Below are positions 50,745 to 57,679 of a stretch of DNA of 64,000 nt, in pieces. A model generated the notes under the pieces. That model had not been told where the DNA came from. It saw only the letters and a list, made by a program, of their open reading frames with translations, and ran no database searches. How positions within the stretch are numbered: position 1 is the first letter of the stretch; the number at the start of each line of letters is the position of its first letter. Position numbers and translations under genes: made by a program. Source of the stretch: Bryobacteraceae bacterium (GTDB taxonomy: Bacteria; Acidobacteriota; Terriglobia; Bryobacterales; Bryobacteraceae); contig JAHDVK010000014.1 of NCBI GenBank assembly GCA_023384675.1, positions 85,183-149,182 of the forward strand, read 5' to 3'.

Positions 50745-52625
50745 TTATCGCGGCCCGATGGCCCCGGCAACTTCAATCGCCATCTGGTAGCGGCCGAAAG
50801 GCGCGCTCAACTGCACGCCCTCCACCAGCGGGCGTACCTGCCGCACCATTTCCTGGGCGATGGCCACGCCCTCGGCGCGCGCCCGTTCGGGGTCCGCGGC
50901 GGCACGCATCCGCTCCAGGTAATGCTCCGGCACGGGGACGCGCAGCTCGTTCACCATGAATTCGGCGTTGCGGTAGCTGGTGAGCGGCCAGATGCCCGCG
51001 ATCACCGGCACGCGGAATGCGCGAATCGCCTCCAGGAATTTTTCGAGCAGGCCGAGATCGAAAACCGGTTGGGTCACGATGTATTCCGCCCCGGCCTCCA
51101 CCTTCCAGCGCGTGCGCTTGATCTCCTCGTCCATGTTCAGCGCGCCCGGGTTCGCACCCACGCCGAGCAGCAGCGCGGTCTGCGAGCCGATGGGATTACC
51201 GCCGATGTCGAGCCCATGGTTCAGGTTGTTGACGATATTTGCCAGCCCGATGGCGTCCACATCGAATACCGCCGTGGCATCGGGATAGGCGCCCATCCGC
51301 GGCGGATCGCCCGTAATGCAGATGAGGTTGCGGATGCCCGCCGCGTGCGCGCCGAGCAGTTCGCTTTGAATGCTGAGAATATTGCGGTCGCGGCAGCAGA
51401 AATGGAGGACGCTTTCGATGCCCGCTTCGCGCTCGATCAACTGGCAGGTGACCTGCGCGCTGAGCCGGGCCGAGGCGCGCGGTCCATCGGGCACATTGAT
51501 CGCATCAATGCCGTGCTGCTTGCACAGCCGCGCGCCGGCGATTTCCTTGGCTGGATCCACGCCCCGCGGCGGCAGGATTTCGACGAACGCGACAAACTGT
51601 CCGGCGGCGATCTTGGCACCCAGCGAGGACTTGTCCGCCACCGCGACCTTTTCCATCGCCTGGGCGCGCGCCTTCGGCTCTTCCACCGTCGCCTGCAGCG
51701 AGCGGTGGCCGGGTTGCAGACTGCGCGCTTCGCTGCGGATGCTGCGGATGTGGTCGGGGGTGGTGCCGCAGCAGCCGCCCACGATGCGGACGCCCGCCCA
51801 CAGCATGCGGCGCGCATATTGCGCCACGTATTCTGGGCTGCTCAGGTAAATGTTGCGGCCTTCGACGCGCGTCGGATTGCCCGCGTTCGGCAGCGCGCTG
51901 AGCGGTTTCTTGGTGAGCGTGAGCATGCGCTCCACGGCCTCAAGCATCGCCTTGGGGCCCACGGAGCAGTTCAAGCCGATCACGTCGGCGGGCGATTCGT
52001 CCAGAAACCGGGTGAAATTTTCGAGTTCGGTGCCGTCCAGCAGGCGGCCGTCATCGCCGATGGTCATCTGCGCGATCAGCACCATTTCCGGGCCCGCGGC
52101 TGCGCGCGCCGCCGCCAGCGCCTCGCGCAGTTCGCTCACCGACCCGAAGGTTTCCAGCAGCAGCAGATCCACGCCCGCCTCGACGAGCGTCGAAGCCTGT
52201 TCCGCGAAATGCGCCCGCGCTTCGGCGAAGGAGGTCGGACCCAGGGGTTCGATGCGCAGGCCCAGGGGCCCGAGGCAGCCGGCGACGAACACGCCGGACT
52301 TTTCGCCGATCGCCTCGCGCGCGATCCTCGCGCCCGCGCGGTTGATTTCCGCGAGTTTGCCCGCGAGGCCGAACGACTCCAGCCGCGGCCGGTTCGCGCC
52401 ATAGGTGTTGGTTTCGATGATCTCGGCGCCGGCCTTGACGTATTCCTCGTGGATCTCGCGCACCAGATCGGGCTGCGAGAGGTTCAGTTCGTCGAAACAG
52501 CGGTTGATGAACACGCCGCGCCCGTAGAGCATCGTGCCCATCGCGCCGTCGGAGACCAGGACACCATGGTCCAGACGCTGACGGAATTGCGCGGCGCGCG
52601 CGCGGGAATTGGCGGAAGAAGACAT
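50745..52625 (-). CDS. yitJ: Bifunctional homocysteine S-methyltransferase / methylenetetrahydrofolate reductase
   Basis: A 626-residue fusion. Residues about 15-300 form the homocysteine S-methyltransferase barrel: VLVSDGAMGTMLYGRGV, IETNTYGANRPRL, IGLNCSVGPKAM (first zinc Cys) and GGCCGTTPDHIRSI (second and third Cys). Residues about 335-620 form the MTHFR barrel: FVEILPPRGVDPAKEI, RNLICITGDPPRMGAYPDA and KVEAGAEYIVTQPVFDL (FAD/folate sites). The order equals YitJ of Bacillus and directly couples methyl-folate production to methionine synthesis. No S-box riboswitch precedes it; only 28 bases separate it from the SAM hydrolase gene. The protein is cytoplasmic. Confidence 0.93.
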   Translation of the reverse strand: MSSSANSRARAAQFRQRLDHGVLVSDGAMGTMLYGRGVFINRCFDELNLSQPDLVREIHEEYVKAGAEIIETNTYGANRPRLESFGLAGKLAEINRAGARIAREAIGEKSGVFVAGCLGPLGLRIEPLGPTSFAEARAHFAEQASTLVEAGVDLLLLETFGSVSELREALAAARAAAGPEMVLIAQMTIGDDGRLLDGTELENFTRFLDESPADVIGLNCSVGPKAMLEAVERMLTLTKKPLSALPNAGNPTRVEGRNIYLSSPEYVAQYARRMLWAGVRIVGGCCGTTPDHIRSIRSEARSLQPGHRSLQATVEEPKARAQAMEKVAVADKSSLGAKIAAGQFVAFVEILPPRGVDPAKEIAGARLCKQHGIDAINVPDGPRASARLSAQVTCQLIEREAGIESVLHFCCRDRNILSIQSELLGAHAAGIRNLICITGDPPRMGAYPDATAVFDVDAIGLANIVNNLNHGLDIGGNPIGSQTALLLGVGANPGALNMDEEIKRTRWKVEAGAEYIVTQPVFDLGLLEKFLEAIRAFRVPVIAGIWPLTSYRNAEFMVNELRVPVPEHYLERMRAAADPERARAEGVAIAQEMVRQVRPLVEGVQLSAPFGRYQMAIEVAGAIGPR

Positions 52626-52653
52626 GCGGCTTTCCGGACCCAGGGGGCTTATC

Positions 52654-53457
52654 TCAATCTACCGCATACAACTCAAGTTCCACGGGACTGCCCAAGCCCA
52701 CGCCGAGTTTGCGGTCCGCGCGGCCCTGGTTCACCGAGATTTCGATGGCGCCGCCGCTGCCCACGAGCGCGAGGACGGAGCCGGGCGCGGCGGCGGCGTA
52801 ATTCGGAGACAGGCCGTCGATCACCTCGTAGCCCACTTTCAGCGCCGCGCGGCGCTGGCCGAGTTCGGGCATGTCCAGGGGAGTGAGGTTTGTGATCAGG
52901 TTGCCGAAGCGGTCGATGTGGACGACTTCGCCGGTCCAGAAACGCTTGCCGGTGCGGACGGGCGCCATCGAAGGGCCTTGGAGCGCGTCTTTGATGAGTT
53001 TGCCGGCTTTGGCAGGCGTGATGCCCGCGGCGAGATGCGCGGCGACGGGCGCGAAGATGTCGCGGCCGTGGAACGTGGCGCTGAGTTCGGGCAGCCAGAG
53101 CTTGCGGTTGGTCAATTCGCGCGCTTTTGCCTTCGGGAGCGCGAGAATGTCGCTGAAAATGCCGTTGTCGGGGCCAATGAACACGTGTGCATTCGCTTCC
53201 ACGAGCAGCGGACGGCGCGCGCTGCCTACGCCCGGGTCCACCACCACCAGATGGATCGTGCGCGGCGGGAAATGGCGCCAGCTCTGGCCGATCAGGTAGC
53301 GCGCCTGCCTCGTTTGGCAGGGTTCGATCTCGTGCGTGATGTCGACGAGGCGCGCGCGGGGGGCGATGCCCGCGATGACGCCCTTCATCACGCCCACGAA
53401 GTGATCTTTCAGACCGAAGTCGGTCATCAGAGTGATGAGGCGGGGAGCGGCAGGCAT
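52654..53457 (-). CDS. SAM hydroxide adenosyltransferase (DUF62 family)
   Basis: A 267-residue member of the fluorinase/chlorinase superfamily whose common bacterial members hydrolyse SAM to adenosine and methionine. RLITLMTDFGLKDHFVGVMKGVIAG is the N-terminal signature with the catalytic Asp. ARLVDITHEIEP, TIHLVVVDPGVGSARRPLLVEA (the invariant DPGVG(S/T)xR motif) and FIGPDNGIFSD carry the remaining conserved residues. VHIDRFGNLITNL opens the C-terminal domain. The hydroxide-binding Asp/Arg/His type appears rather than the halide loop, but this needs alignment. The start at 53457 is the family N-terminus. It is the first gene of the SAM hydrolase-YitJ-TsaC operon. Confidence 0.9.
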   Translation of the reverse strand: MPAAPRLITLMTDFGLKDHFVGVMKGVIAGIAPRARLVDITHEIEPCQTRQARYLIGQSWRHFPPRTIHLVVVDPGVGSARRPLLVEANAHVFIGPDNGIFSDILALPKAKARELTNRKLWLPELSATFHGRDIFAPVAAHLAAGITPAKAGKLIKDALQGPSMAPVRTGKRFWTGEVVHIDRFGNLITNLTPLDMPELGQRRAALKVGYEVIDGLSPNYAAAAPGSVLALVGSGGAIEISVNQGRADRKLGVGLGSPVELELYAVD

Positions 53458-53504
53458 GGGGCTGATAAAATAACAGGATAGCGGGTTCGTTCCTGGGTTT
53501 TCCG

Positions 53505-54650
53505 ATGACTTTCTACTTCGATCACAACGCCTCAACCCCGGTGTCCGAGGAGGCGCTGGCGGCAATGACCGCGGCCGCGCGCGAGGCTTACGGTAATCCG
53601 TCGAGCATTCATGCGCAGGGGCAGGCGGCGCGGCAGGCCGTGGACGCCGCGCGCGGCGGAGTGGCCGCGCTGCTGGGCGCGAGTCCGAAAGAGATCGTTT
53701 TCACCAGCGGCGGCACCGAGGCCGATAACCTCGCGCTGCTGGGCGTGGAAGCGCGGCATGTGATTGTCAGCGCGATCGAGCATCCGGCTGTGCTGGGGGC
53801 GGCGAGTGAACTCGAGCGGCGCGGCGTGGCGGTGAGCCTTGCGCCGGTGGACGCCAATGGCGTGGTGGACGTGGAGGCGCTGCGGGGGCTTGTGCGGCCC
53901 GATACGGGTTTAATTTCGGTGATGCACGCCAACAACGAAACCGGCGCGATTCAGCCCATCGCTGAGATGGCGGCCATCGCCCGCGAAGGGGGCGCGCTGC
54001 TGCACAGCGACGGCGTGCAGGCCGCCGCGCGGATGCCGGTGGACGTGAAGGCGCTGGGTGTGGATCTGTATTCGATCAGCGGCCACAAGGTGGGCGCGCC
54101 AAAGGGCGTGGGCGCGCTTTACGTGCGGGAAGGCGTGCAGGTGCGCGGGCAGTTGTTCGGCGGGCGGCACGAAAGGGAACGCCGCGCGGGCACGGAGAAT
54201 GTGCCGGGGATCGCGGCGCTGGGCGCGGCGGCGAGGTGGCTGAGCGAACATCGCGACGAGGAGCGGGGCCGTGTGGCGGCGCTTCGCGACCGGCTGGAAC
54301 AGGGTGTTCTGGCGCGGATCCCATGCACGCGGGTCAACTCCGCCGCCGCGCCGCGCGCAGCAAATACCGCCAACATTGTTTTTGAGGGACTGGAGGGCGA
54401 ATCGCTGGTGATTGCGCTCGATCTGGCTGGGTTCGCCGTGTCCACGGGCGCGGCGTGTTCCTCGGGCGCGGTGCATGCCTCGCACGTGCTGCTTGCGATG
54501 GGGCTTTCGAAGGAAGAGGCGCGCGCCAGCATGCGTTTTTCGCTGGGCCGCACGAACGATGAAGCGCAGGTGGATGCGCTGCTGGATGCGCTGGAGGGCG
54601 CGGTGGCCCGGCTGCGAAAGCTGAGCCCCGCGTACGATCATGCCGTCTGA
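53505..54650 (+). CDS. Cysteine desulfurase (NifS/IscS class I)
   Basis: A 381-residue PLP enzyme that takes sulfur from cysteine to give alanine and a persulfide. [16 protein letters not shown] is the N-terminus, [13 protein letters not shown] and [12 protein letters not shown] bind [22 protein letters not shown] holds the PLP lysine (near residue 194), and [21 protein letters not shown] holds the mobile catalytic cysteine (near 317), the class I pattern. It overlaps mnmA by 11 bases, so its sulfur most likely feeds tRNA thiolation. No iscU or other Fe-S assembly gene is adjacent. A TAAAAT box lies 34 bases before the ATG. Confidence 0.95.
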   Translation: MTFYFDHNASTPVSEEALAAMTAAAREAYGNPSSIHAQGQAARQAVDAARGGVAALLGASPKEIVFTSGGTEADNLALLGVEARHVIVSAIEHPAVLGAASELERRGVAVSLAPVDANGVVDVEALRGLVRPDTGLISVMHANNETGAIQPIAEMAAIAREGGALLHSDGVQAAARMPVDVKALGVDLYSISGHKVGAPKGVGALYVREGVQVRGQLFGGRHERERRAGTENVPGIAALGAAARWLSEHRDEERGRVAALRDRLEQGVLARIPCTRVNSAAAPRAANTANIVFEGLEGESLVIALDLAGFAVSTGAACSSGAVHASHVLLAMGLSKEEARASMRFSLGRTNDEAQVDALLDALEGAVARLRKLSPAYDHAV

Positions 54651-55749
54651 TTCGCTGATCGCCGTCGCCATGTCGGGCGGCGTGGACAGCTCCGCCGTGG
54701 CCGCGCTGCTGAAGCGGGAAGGCAGGCGGCTGGTGGGCATGACAATGCAGCTCTGGAATCAGCGCCGCCTGCCGGAACTCGCGGTGGAAGGCGCCACCGG
54801 GCGGTGCTGCTCGCTCGATGACGTTTATGATGCCCGCGCGGTGGCCGCGCAACTGGGCATCCCCTATTACGTGGTGAACTTCGAGGAGCGCTTCGAGCGC
54901 GAGGTGGTCGCGCCCTTCGTGGAGGAATACCTGGCGGGCCGGACGCCGATCCCATGCACGCTGTGCAACAACCACATCAAGTTCGATCAGTTCCTCGAGA
55001 TGGCCGATGGGCTGGGCGCTTCGCACGTCGCCACCGGCCACTACGCGCGCGTGGATTTCGACGAGCGGGAAGGCCGCTGGCGGATGCGCCGGGGCGTGGA
55101 TCTGGCGAAGGATCAGACCTATTTCCTGTTCGGCATCCGGCAGGAGCAGCTGGCGCGGACGCTGTTTCCGCTCGGCGGCATGCGGAAGCCGGAGGTGCGC
55201 GCGCTGGCGGCGGAGCTGGGCATTCTGGTCGCCGCCAAAAACGATTCGCAGGAGATTTGTTTTGTCCCCAACGGCGATTACGCCGCGTTCATCGACGCCT
55301 ACTTCCGCGAGAAGGGCATCGAGCGCCAGCGCACCGCGGGCGAGATTGTGAACATTGAGGGCAAGGCCCTCGGCGAGCACGCCGGTGTGCACAACTTTAC
55401 GGTGGGCCAGCGGAAGGGGCTTGGGATCGCTGCCGCCGAACCGCTGTATGTCATTGCCACCGAACCGGCCTCGCAACGCGTCATCGTGGGGGGCAACGAC
55501 GATCTGCTGCGCGCCTCGCTGGTGGCGAAGGACGTGAACTGGGTCTCCATCGCGCCAATTACCGCGCCCCGGCGCGCGGAGGTGAAGATCCGCAACCGCC
55601 ACGAGCCCGCGGTGGCGACGCTGACGCCCACCGGCGATCCGGCGCGCGTGGACGTGCGTTTCGACGAGCCGCAGCGCGCGGTGACGCCCGGGCAGGCGGC
55701 GGTGTTTTACGACGGCGATACCGTCCTGGGCGGCGGCTGGATAGAATAG
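54640..55749 (+). CDS. mnmA: tRNA-uridine 2-sulfurtransferase MnmA
   Basis: A 369-residue enzyme making 2-thiouridine at wobble position 34 of tRNAs for Lys, Glu and Gln. The PP-loop SGGVDSS (residues 12-18) binds [22 protein letters not shown] and [17 protein letters not shown] hold the paired catalytic cysteines. [29 protein letters not shown] is the tRNA-binding region. An insertion [18 protein letters not shown] follows the P-loop, as in many non-E. coli MnmAs. Its start lies inside the cysteine desulfurase gene (11-base overlap), which strongly suggests coupled synthesis of donor and acceptor. No signal peptide. Confidence 0.95.
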   Translation: MPSDSLIAVAMSGGVDSSAVAALLKREGRRLVGMTMQLWNQRRLPELAVEGATGRCCSLDDVYDARAVAAQLGIPYYVVNFEERFEREVVAPFVEEYLAGRTPIPCTLCNNHIKFDQFLEMADGLGASHVATGHYARVDFDEREGRWRMRRGVDLAKDQTYFLFGIRQEQLARTLFPLGGMRKPEVRALAAELGILVAAKNDSQEICFVPNGDYAAFIDAYFREKGIERQRTAGEIVNIEGKALGEHAGVHNFTVGQRKGLGIAAAEPLYVIATEPASQRVIVGGNDDLLRASLVAKDVNWVSIAPITAPRRAEVKIRNRHEPAVATLTPTGDPARVDVRFDEPQRAVTPGQAAVFYDGDTVLGGGWIE

Positions 55750-55754
55750 CAGAC

Positions 55755-56645
55755 TTGGCCCGGCGATCCGCGTTCCGCAATCAATTCGAACATCTGCTGG
55801 TGCGCGCCGCGCTGCGTTCGCTGGCTGGGAAATCGCCCGCCGAGGCGATGCGCGCGGCGCGCCGGTGGATGCGCGGGCTCGACCGCGCGGTGCCCCGCCT
55901 GCGGCGCGTGGCGCTGCGCAATCTCGCGCTGGCGCTGCCCGGAAGCGACCCCGCGCCCATCGTCGAGGGGTGCTTCGCGTCGCTGGGGCGCGTGCTGGCC
56001 TCCGTGGCGCATTTTCCGCAAATTTCGCGCGAGAACGTGTCCGATTGGATCGTTTATGAGGGTTTTTCGCACTACGAAGCGGCCCTGGCGCGGGGCCGCG
56101 GCGTGCTGTTCGCCACCGGGCATCTGGGCAATTGGGAGCTGAGCGCCTTCGCCCATGCGCTGATGACGGCCCCGATGAGTTTCGTGGTCCGGCCGCTCGA
56201 TAATCCGCTGCTGGACGCGCTTTCGACGCACTATCGAGGGCTTTCGGGCAACCGCGTCCTGGGGCGCGGCGAGTTCCTGCGCGCGCTGGTCGAGACGCTG
56301 CGCAACAACGGCGCCGCGGGCATCCTCGTCGATCAGAACGTGACCGCGGACCGGGGCGTTTTCATCGATTTCTTCGGCAGGAAAGCGTGTGTGGACGCGG
56401 GTTTCGCGCGCCTGGCGCACCGGACCGGCGCGGCCGTCATCCCCGGTTTCGCGTTGTGGGATGAAGCGGCCGGACGCCATGTACTGAAGTTCTACCCGGA
56501 AGTGCCGATGAGCGGCGATGCGCTCGCGGACACGCAGGCCGTGCATGGCGTGCTGGAGGCGGCCATCCGCGCGCATCCGGATCAATGGCTGTGGATTCAC
56601 CGGCGCTGGAAGACGCGTCCGCCGGGCGAGGCGCCGCTCTACTGA
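55755..56645 (+). CDS. Lipid A biosynthesis-type lysophospholipid acyltransferase (LpxL/HtrB-like)
   Basis: A 296-residue inner-membrane-associated acyltransferase. The HX4E motif is FATGHLGNWELSAFA (His-Leu-Gly-Asn-Trp-Glu, near residue 124), followed by the substrate-binding GILVDQNVTADRGVFIDFFGRKACVD and AVIPGFALWDEAAGRHVLKFYPEV, all typical of the LpxL/LpxM group that adds secondary acyl chains to lipid A. The first helix found in proteobacterial LpxL is weak here. The start is a TTG five bases after the mnmA stop. It is tail-to-tail with the MerR gene (7-base overlap). An exact lipid A role is likely but relatives also act on other lipids. Confidence 0.88.
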   Translation: MARRSAFRNQFEHLLVRAALRSLAGKSPAEAMRAARRWMRGLDRAVPRLRRVALRNLALALPGSDPAPIVEGCFASLGRVLASVAHFPQISRENVSDWIVYEGFSHYEAALARGRGVLFATGHLGNWELSAFAHALMTAPMSFVVRPLDNPLLDALSTHYRGLSGNRVLGRGEFLRALVETLRNNGAAGILVDQNVTADRGVFIDFFGRKACVDAGFARLAHRTGAAVIPGFALWDEAAGRHVLKFYPEVPMSGDALADTQAVHGVLEAAIRAHPDQWLWIHRRWKTRPPGEAPLY

Positions 56646-57031
56646 ACGCAGTTCAGCAGCTGGCAGTCCCGCGCGCGGCGGCGTTCGCTGCGGCAGGCGA
56701 GCGAGCGCTTCAAAACGTCGCGAATCGAGCGCAATTCGCGCAGTTTTGCTTCGATTTCCTCGAGTTTTCGCTCTACGCGCGCGCAGACGTCGTCGCAAGT
56801 GGCGCTGTCCTCGTCAAGCAACGCAATCAGATCGCGAATCTCGGCCAGAGTGAAACCGAAGCCCTGGCACCGGCGGACGAAGCGCAGAGTCGCGACCTCC
56901 TCGTCGGAATAGACGCGATAGCCGGCGCCGCGCCGGCGCGCGAGCAGGCCGATCCGCTCGTAGTAGCGAATCGTTTCCACGTGGACGCCCGCTTCGCGCG
57001 CGGCGCGGCTGATGGTGCGGGGTTGCGCCAT
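56639..57031 (-). CDS. MerR-family metal-responsive regulator
   Basis: A 130-residue MerR protein. Residues 5-45 hold the helix-turn-helix and wing (ISRAAREAGVHVETIRYYERIGLL...GYRVYSDEE). The dimerisation helix ends in a metal site with Cys79, Cys83, Cys113, Cys123 and Cys128. The spacing 79-113-123 is close to the 82-117-126 of mercury MerR and the 79-114-124 of ZntR. The inducer is therefore probably a soft or divalent metal such as Hg, Zn, Cd or Pb; which one cannot be read. The ATG at 57031 is 14 bases after the stop of a metallothionein-like peptide and both follow a MerR-type promoter, so it probably controls its own operon. Confidence 0.92.
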   Translation of the reverse strand: MAQPRTISRAAREAGVHVETIRYYERIGLLARRRGAGYRVYSDEEVATLRFVRRCQGFGFTLAEIRDLIALLDEDSATCDDVCARVERKLEEIEAKLRELRSIRDVLKRSLACRSERRRARDCQLLNCVQ

Positions 57032-57045
57032 CACGATCACCGTGC

Positions 57046-57159
57046 TCAGTGGGAGCAGCAGGGACAGCCGCACTGGCAGTCCGGGTCGCACTGGTCCGGG
57101 CACGGGCCCGGGCAGGTGCACTGGTCACAACACTTTTCGATTTGCTGGGTTTGATTCAT
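57046..57159 (-). CDS. Metallothionein-like cysteine-rich peptide, 37 aa
   Basis: A 38-codon frame with a perfect AAAGGAGG ribosome site (57165-57172) five bases before the ATG. The 37 residues contain 11 cysteines at positions 10, 11, 14, 16, 20, 24, 28, 30, 32, 34 and 35, arranged as CC, CxC and CxxxC clusters between Pro, Asp, Gly and Gln residues. There is no signal peptide and no aromatic residue. The ending is CGCPCCSH. This profile is that of a metal-chelating peptide, but it matches no metallothionein family I know. It lies first in a transcript with the MerR regulator, behind a MerR-type promoter, so metal-induced synthesis is likely. Too short for most gene finders. Confidence 0.8.
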   Translation of the reverse strand: MNQTQQIEKCCDQCTCPGPCPDQCDPDCQCGCPCCSH

Positions 57160-57164
57160 CGCAG

Positions 57165-57172
57165 CCTCCTTT
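57165..57172 (-). promoter_or_regulatory. Strong ribosome-binding site of the metallothionein-like gene
   Basis: AAAGGAGG on the minus strand, five bases before the ATG at 57159. It is the main evidence that the 37-codon frame is translated. Confidence 0.8.
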
Positions 57173-57182
57173 GACTGACCTC

Positions 57183-57214
57183 ATCTTACAGTGCGGACCG
57201 AGGTACGGAGTCAA
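57183..57214 (-). promoter_or_regulatory. MerR-type promoter/operator with 20-bp spacer
   Basis: Minus strand TTGACT (57209-57214) and TAAGAT (57183-57188) are 20 bases apart, the overlong spacer that MerR regulators untwist. The spacer begins CCGTACC as in mer operators. It contains the imperfect dyad CGTACC/GGTCCG (plus-strand arms 57194-57199 and 57202-57207), centred on the spacer. Start predicted near 57176. Confidence 0.8.
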
Positions 57215-57222
57215 GCTTTTTT

Positions 57223-57327
57223 TTAGCGCCAGGACATGCGCGTGGCGAGCAGCATCCAGAATGCCGCCTGGGCGAGAATGCTTGCCGCCAGCAGCAGAGC
57301 GTGTTTCCATGCGATAAAACGGCGCAT
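57223..57327 (-). CDS. Small single-pass membrane peptide, 34 aa
   Basis: The ATG at 57327 overlaps the stop of the upstream cysteine-rich gene by one base (TGATG), so translation is re-initiation-coupled. The peptide has a basic start (MRRFIAWKH), a single hydrophobic helix (ALLLAASILAQAAFWMLLAT, residues 10-29) and a basic end (RMSWR). The N-out or N-in topology is unclear. Its TAA is nine bases before the -35 of the metal promoter. No family is recognised. The tight coupling suggests it anchors or partners the standalone Fur-type zinc domain. Confidence 0.6.
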   Translation of the reverse strand: MRRFIAWKHALLLAASILAQAAFWMLLATRMSWR

Positions 57328-57575
57328 CAGTGGACGAACCCGCTTGCCGGCCTGGCCAATTCCCTCTGGCAAGCGTGACAGAAGCCCAGCATCTCCAGGA
57401 TGGCCACTTTCACCTGGAAGCCGAGGCGCAGACGCAAGCACTGCGCCAATTCGCCGCGGCAAGGCAGCGACAGGCATTGCTTGCGGTCACAGCGCAGACA
57501 GGTGAGGCGCACCGGCTGGCGGCCCTCCTCATTGGTCCCGGGAGGCAGAATACGAAGCGGGGGTCGAGTCGGCAT
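57327..57575 (-). CDS. Standalone Fur/PerR-type Cys4 zinc domain lacking the winged helix
   Basis: An 82-residue protein. Residues 24-72 read as the C-terminal dimerisation domain of Fur-family repressors: LTCLRCDRK at the start, then LGFQVKVAILEMLGFCHACQREL. The four zinc cysteines Cys26-x2-Cys29 and Cys66-x2-Cys69 have exactly the spacing of PerR Cys96/99/136/139 (37 residues between the second and third). Three more cysteines lie between (34, 39 and 46). The DNA-binding winged helix is absent. Only 104 bases, filled by a promoter, precede the ATG, so it is not simply mis-started. It could be a zinc store, a dominant-negative partner of a full Fur protein, or a decayed repressor. Near-leaderless start, no ribosome site. 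Confidence 0.7.
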   Translation of the reverse strand: MPTRPPLRILPPGTNEEGRQPVRLTCLRCDRKQCLSLPCRGELAQCLRLRLGFQVKVAILEMLGFCHACQRELARPASGFVH

Positions 57576-57588
57576 ACGATCTAGGACT

Positions 57589-57618
57589 ATTAAAGTCCGA
57601 TATGCAAATGGTTGTCAA
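57589..57618 (-). promoter_or_regulatory. Consensus -35 promoter of the zinc-domain gene
   Basis: Minus strand TTGACA (57613-57618), 18 bases, TTTAAT (57589-57594). The start would fall about seven bases before the ATG at 57575. A GGAC/GTCC dyad brackets the -10. Confidence 0.65.
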
Positions 57619-57679
57619 CTAGAGTATGCAGGCCCTGGCTTGCGAATGTAAACGCGAAACTTAACTGACAACAATTTGC
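57604..57679. repeat. 14-bp inverted repeat flanking the zinc-domain promoter
   Basis: GCAAATGGTTGTCA (57604-57617) and TGACAACAATTTGC (57666-57679) are inverted copies matching at 13 of 14 positions, 48 bases apart. The first copy includes the promoter -35 and the second abuts the phzF stop. They look like paired operators. Confidence 0.6.

Noticed and set aside
50745..52653. S-box SAM riboswitch before the YitJ-like gene
   Set aside because: Only 28 bases separate it from the upstream gene, too short for a riboswitch.
57223..57477. 84-codon frame containing the 34-aa membrane peptide
   Set aside because: The first 50 codons overlap the zinc-domain gene in another frame. The internal ATG at 57327, overlapping its stop, is the natural start.
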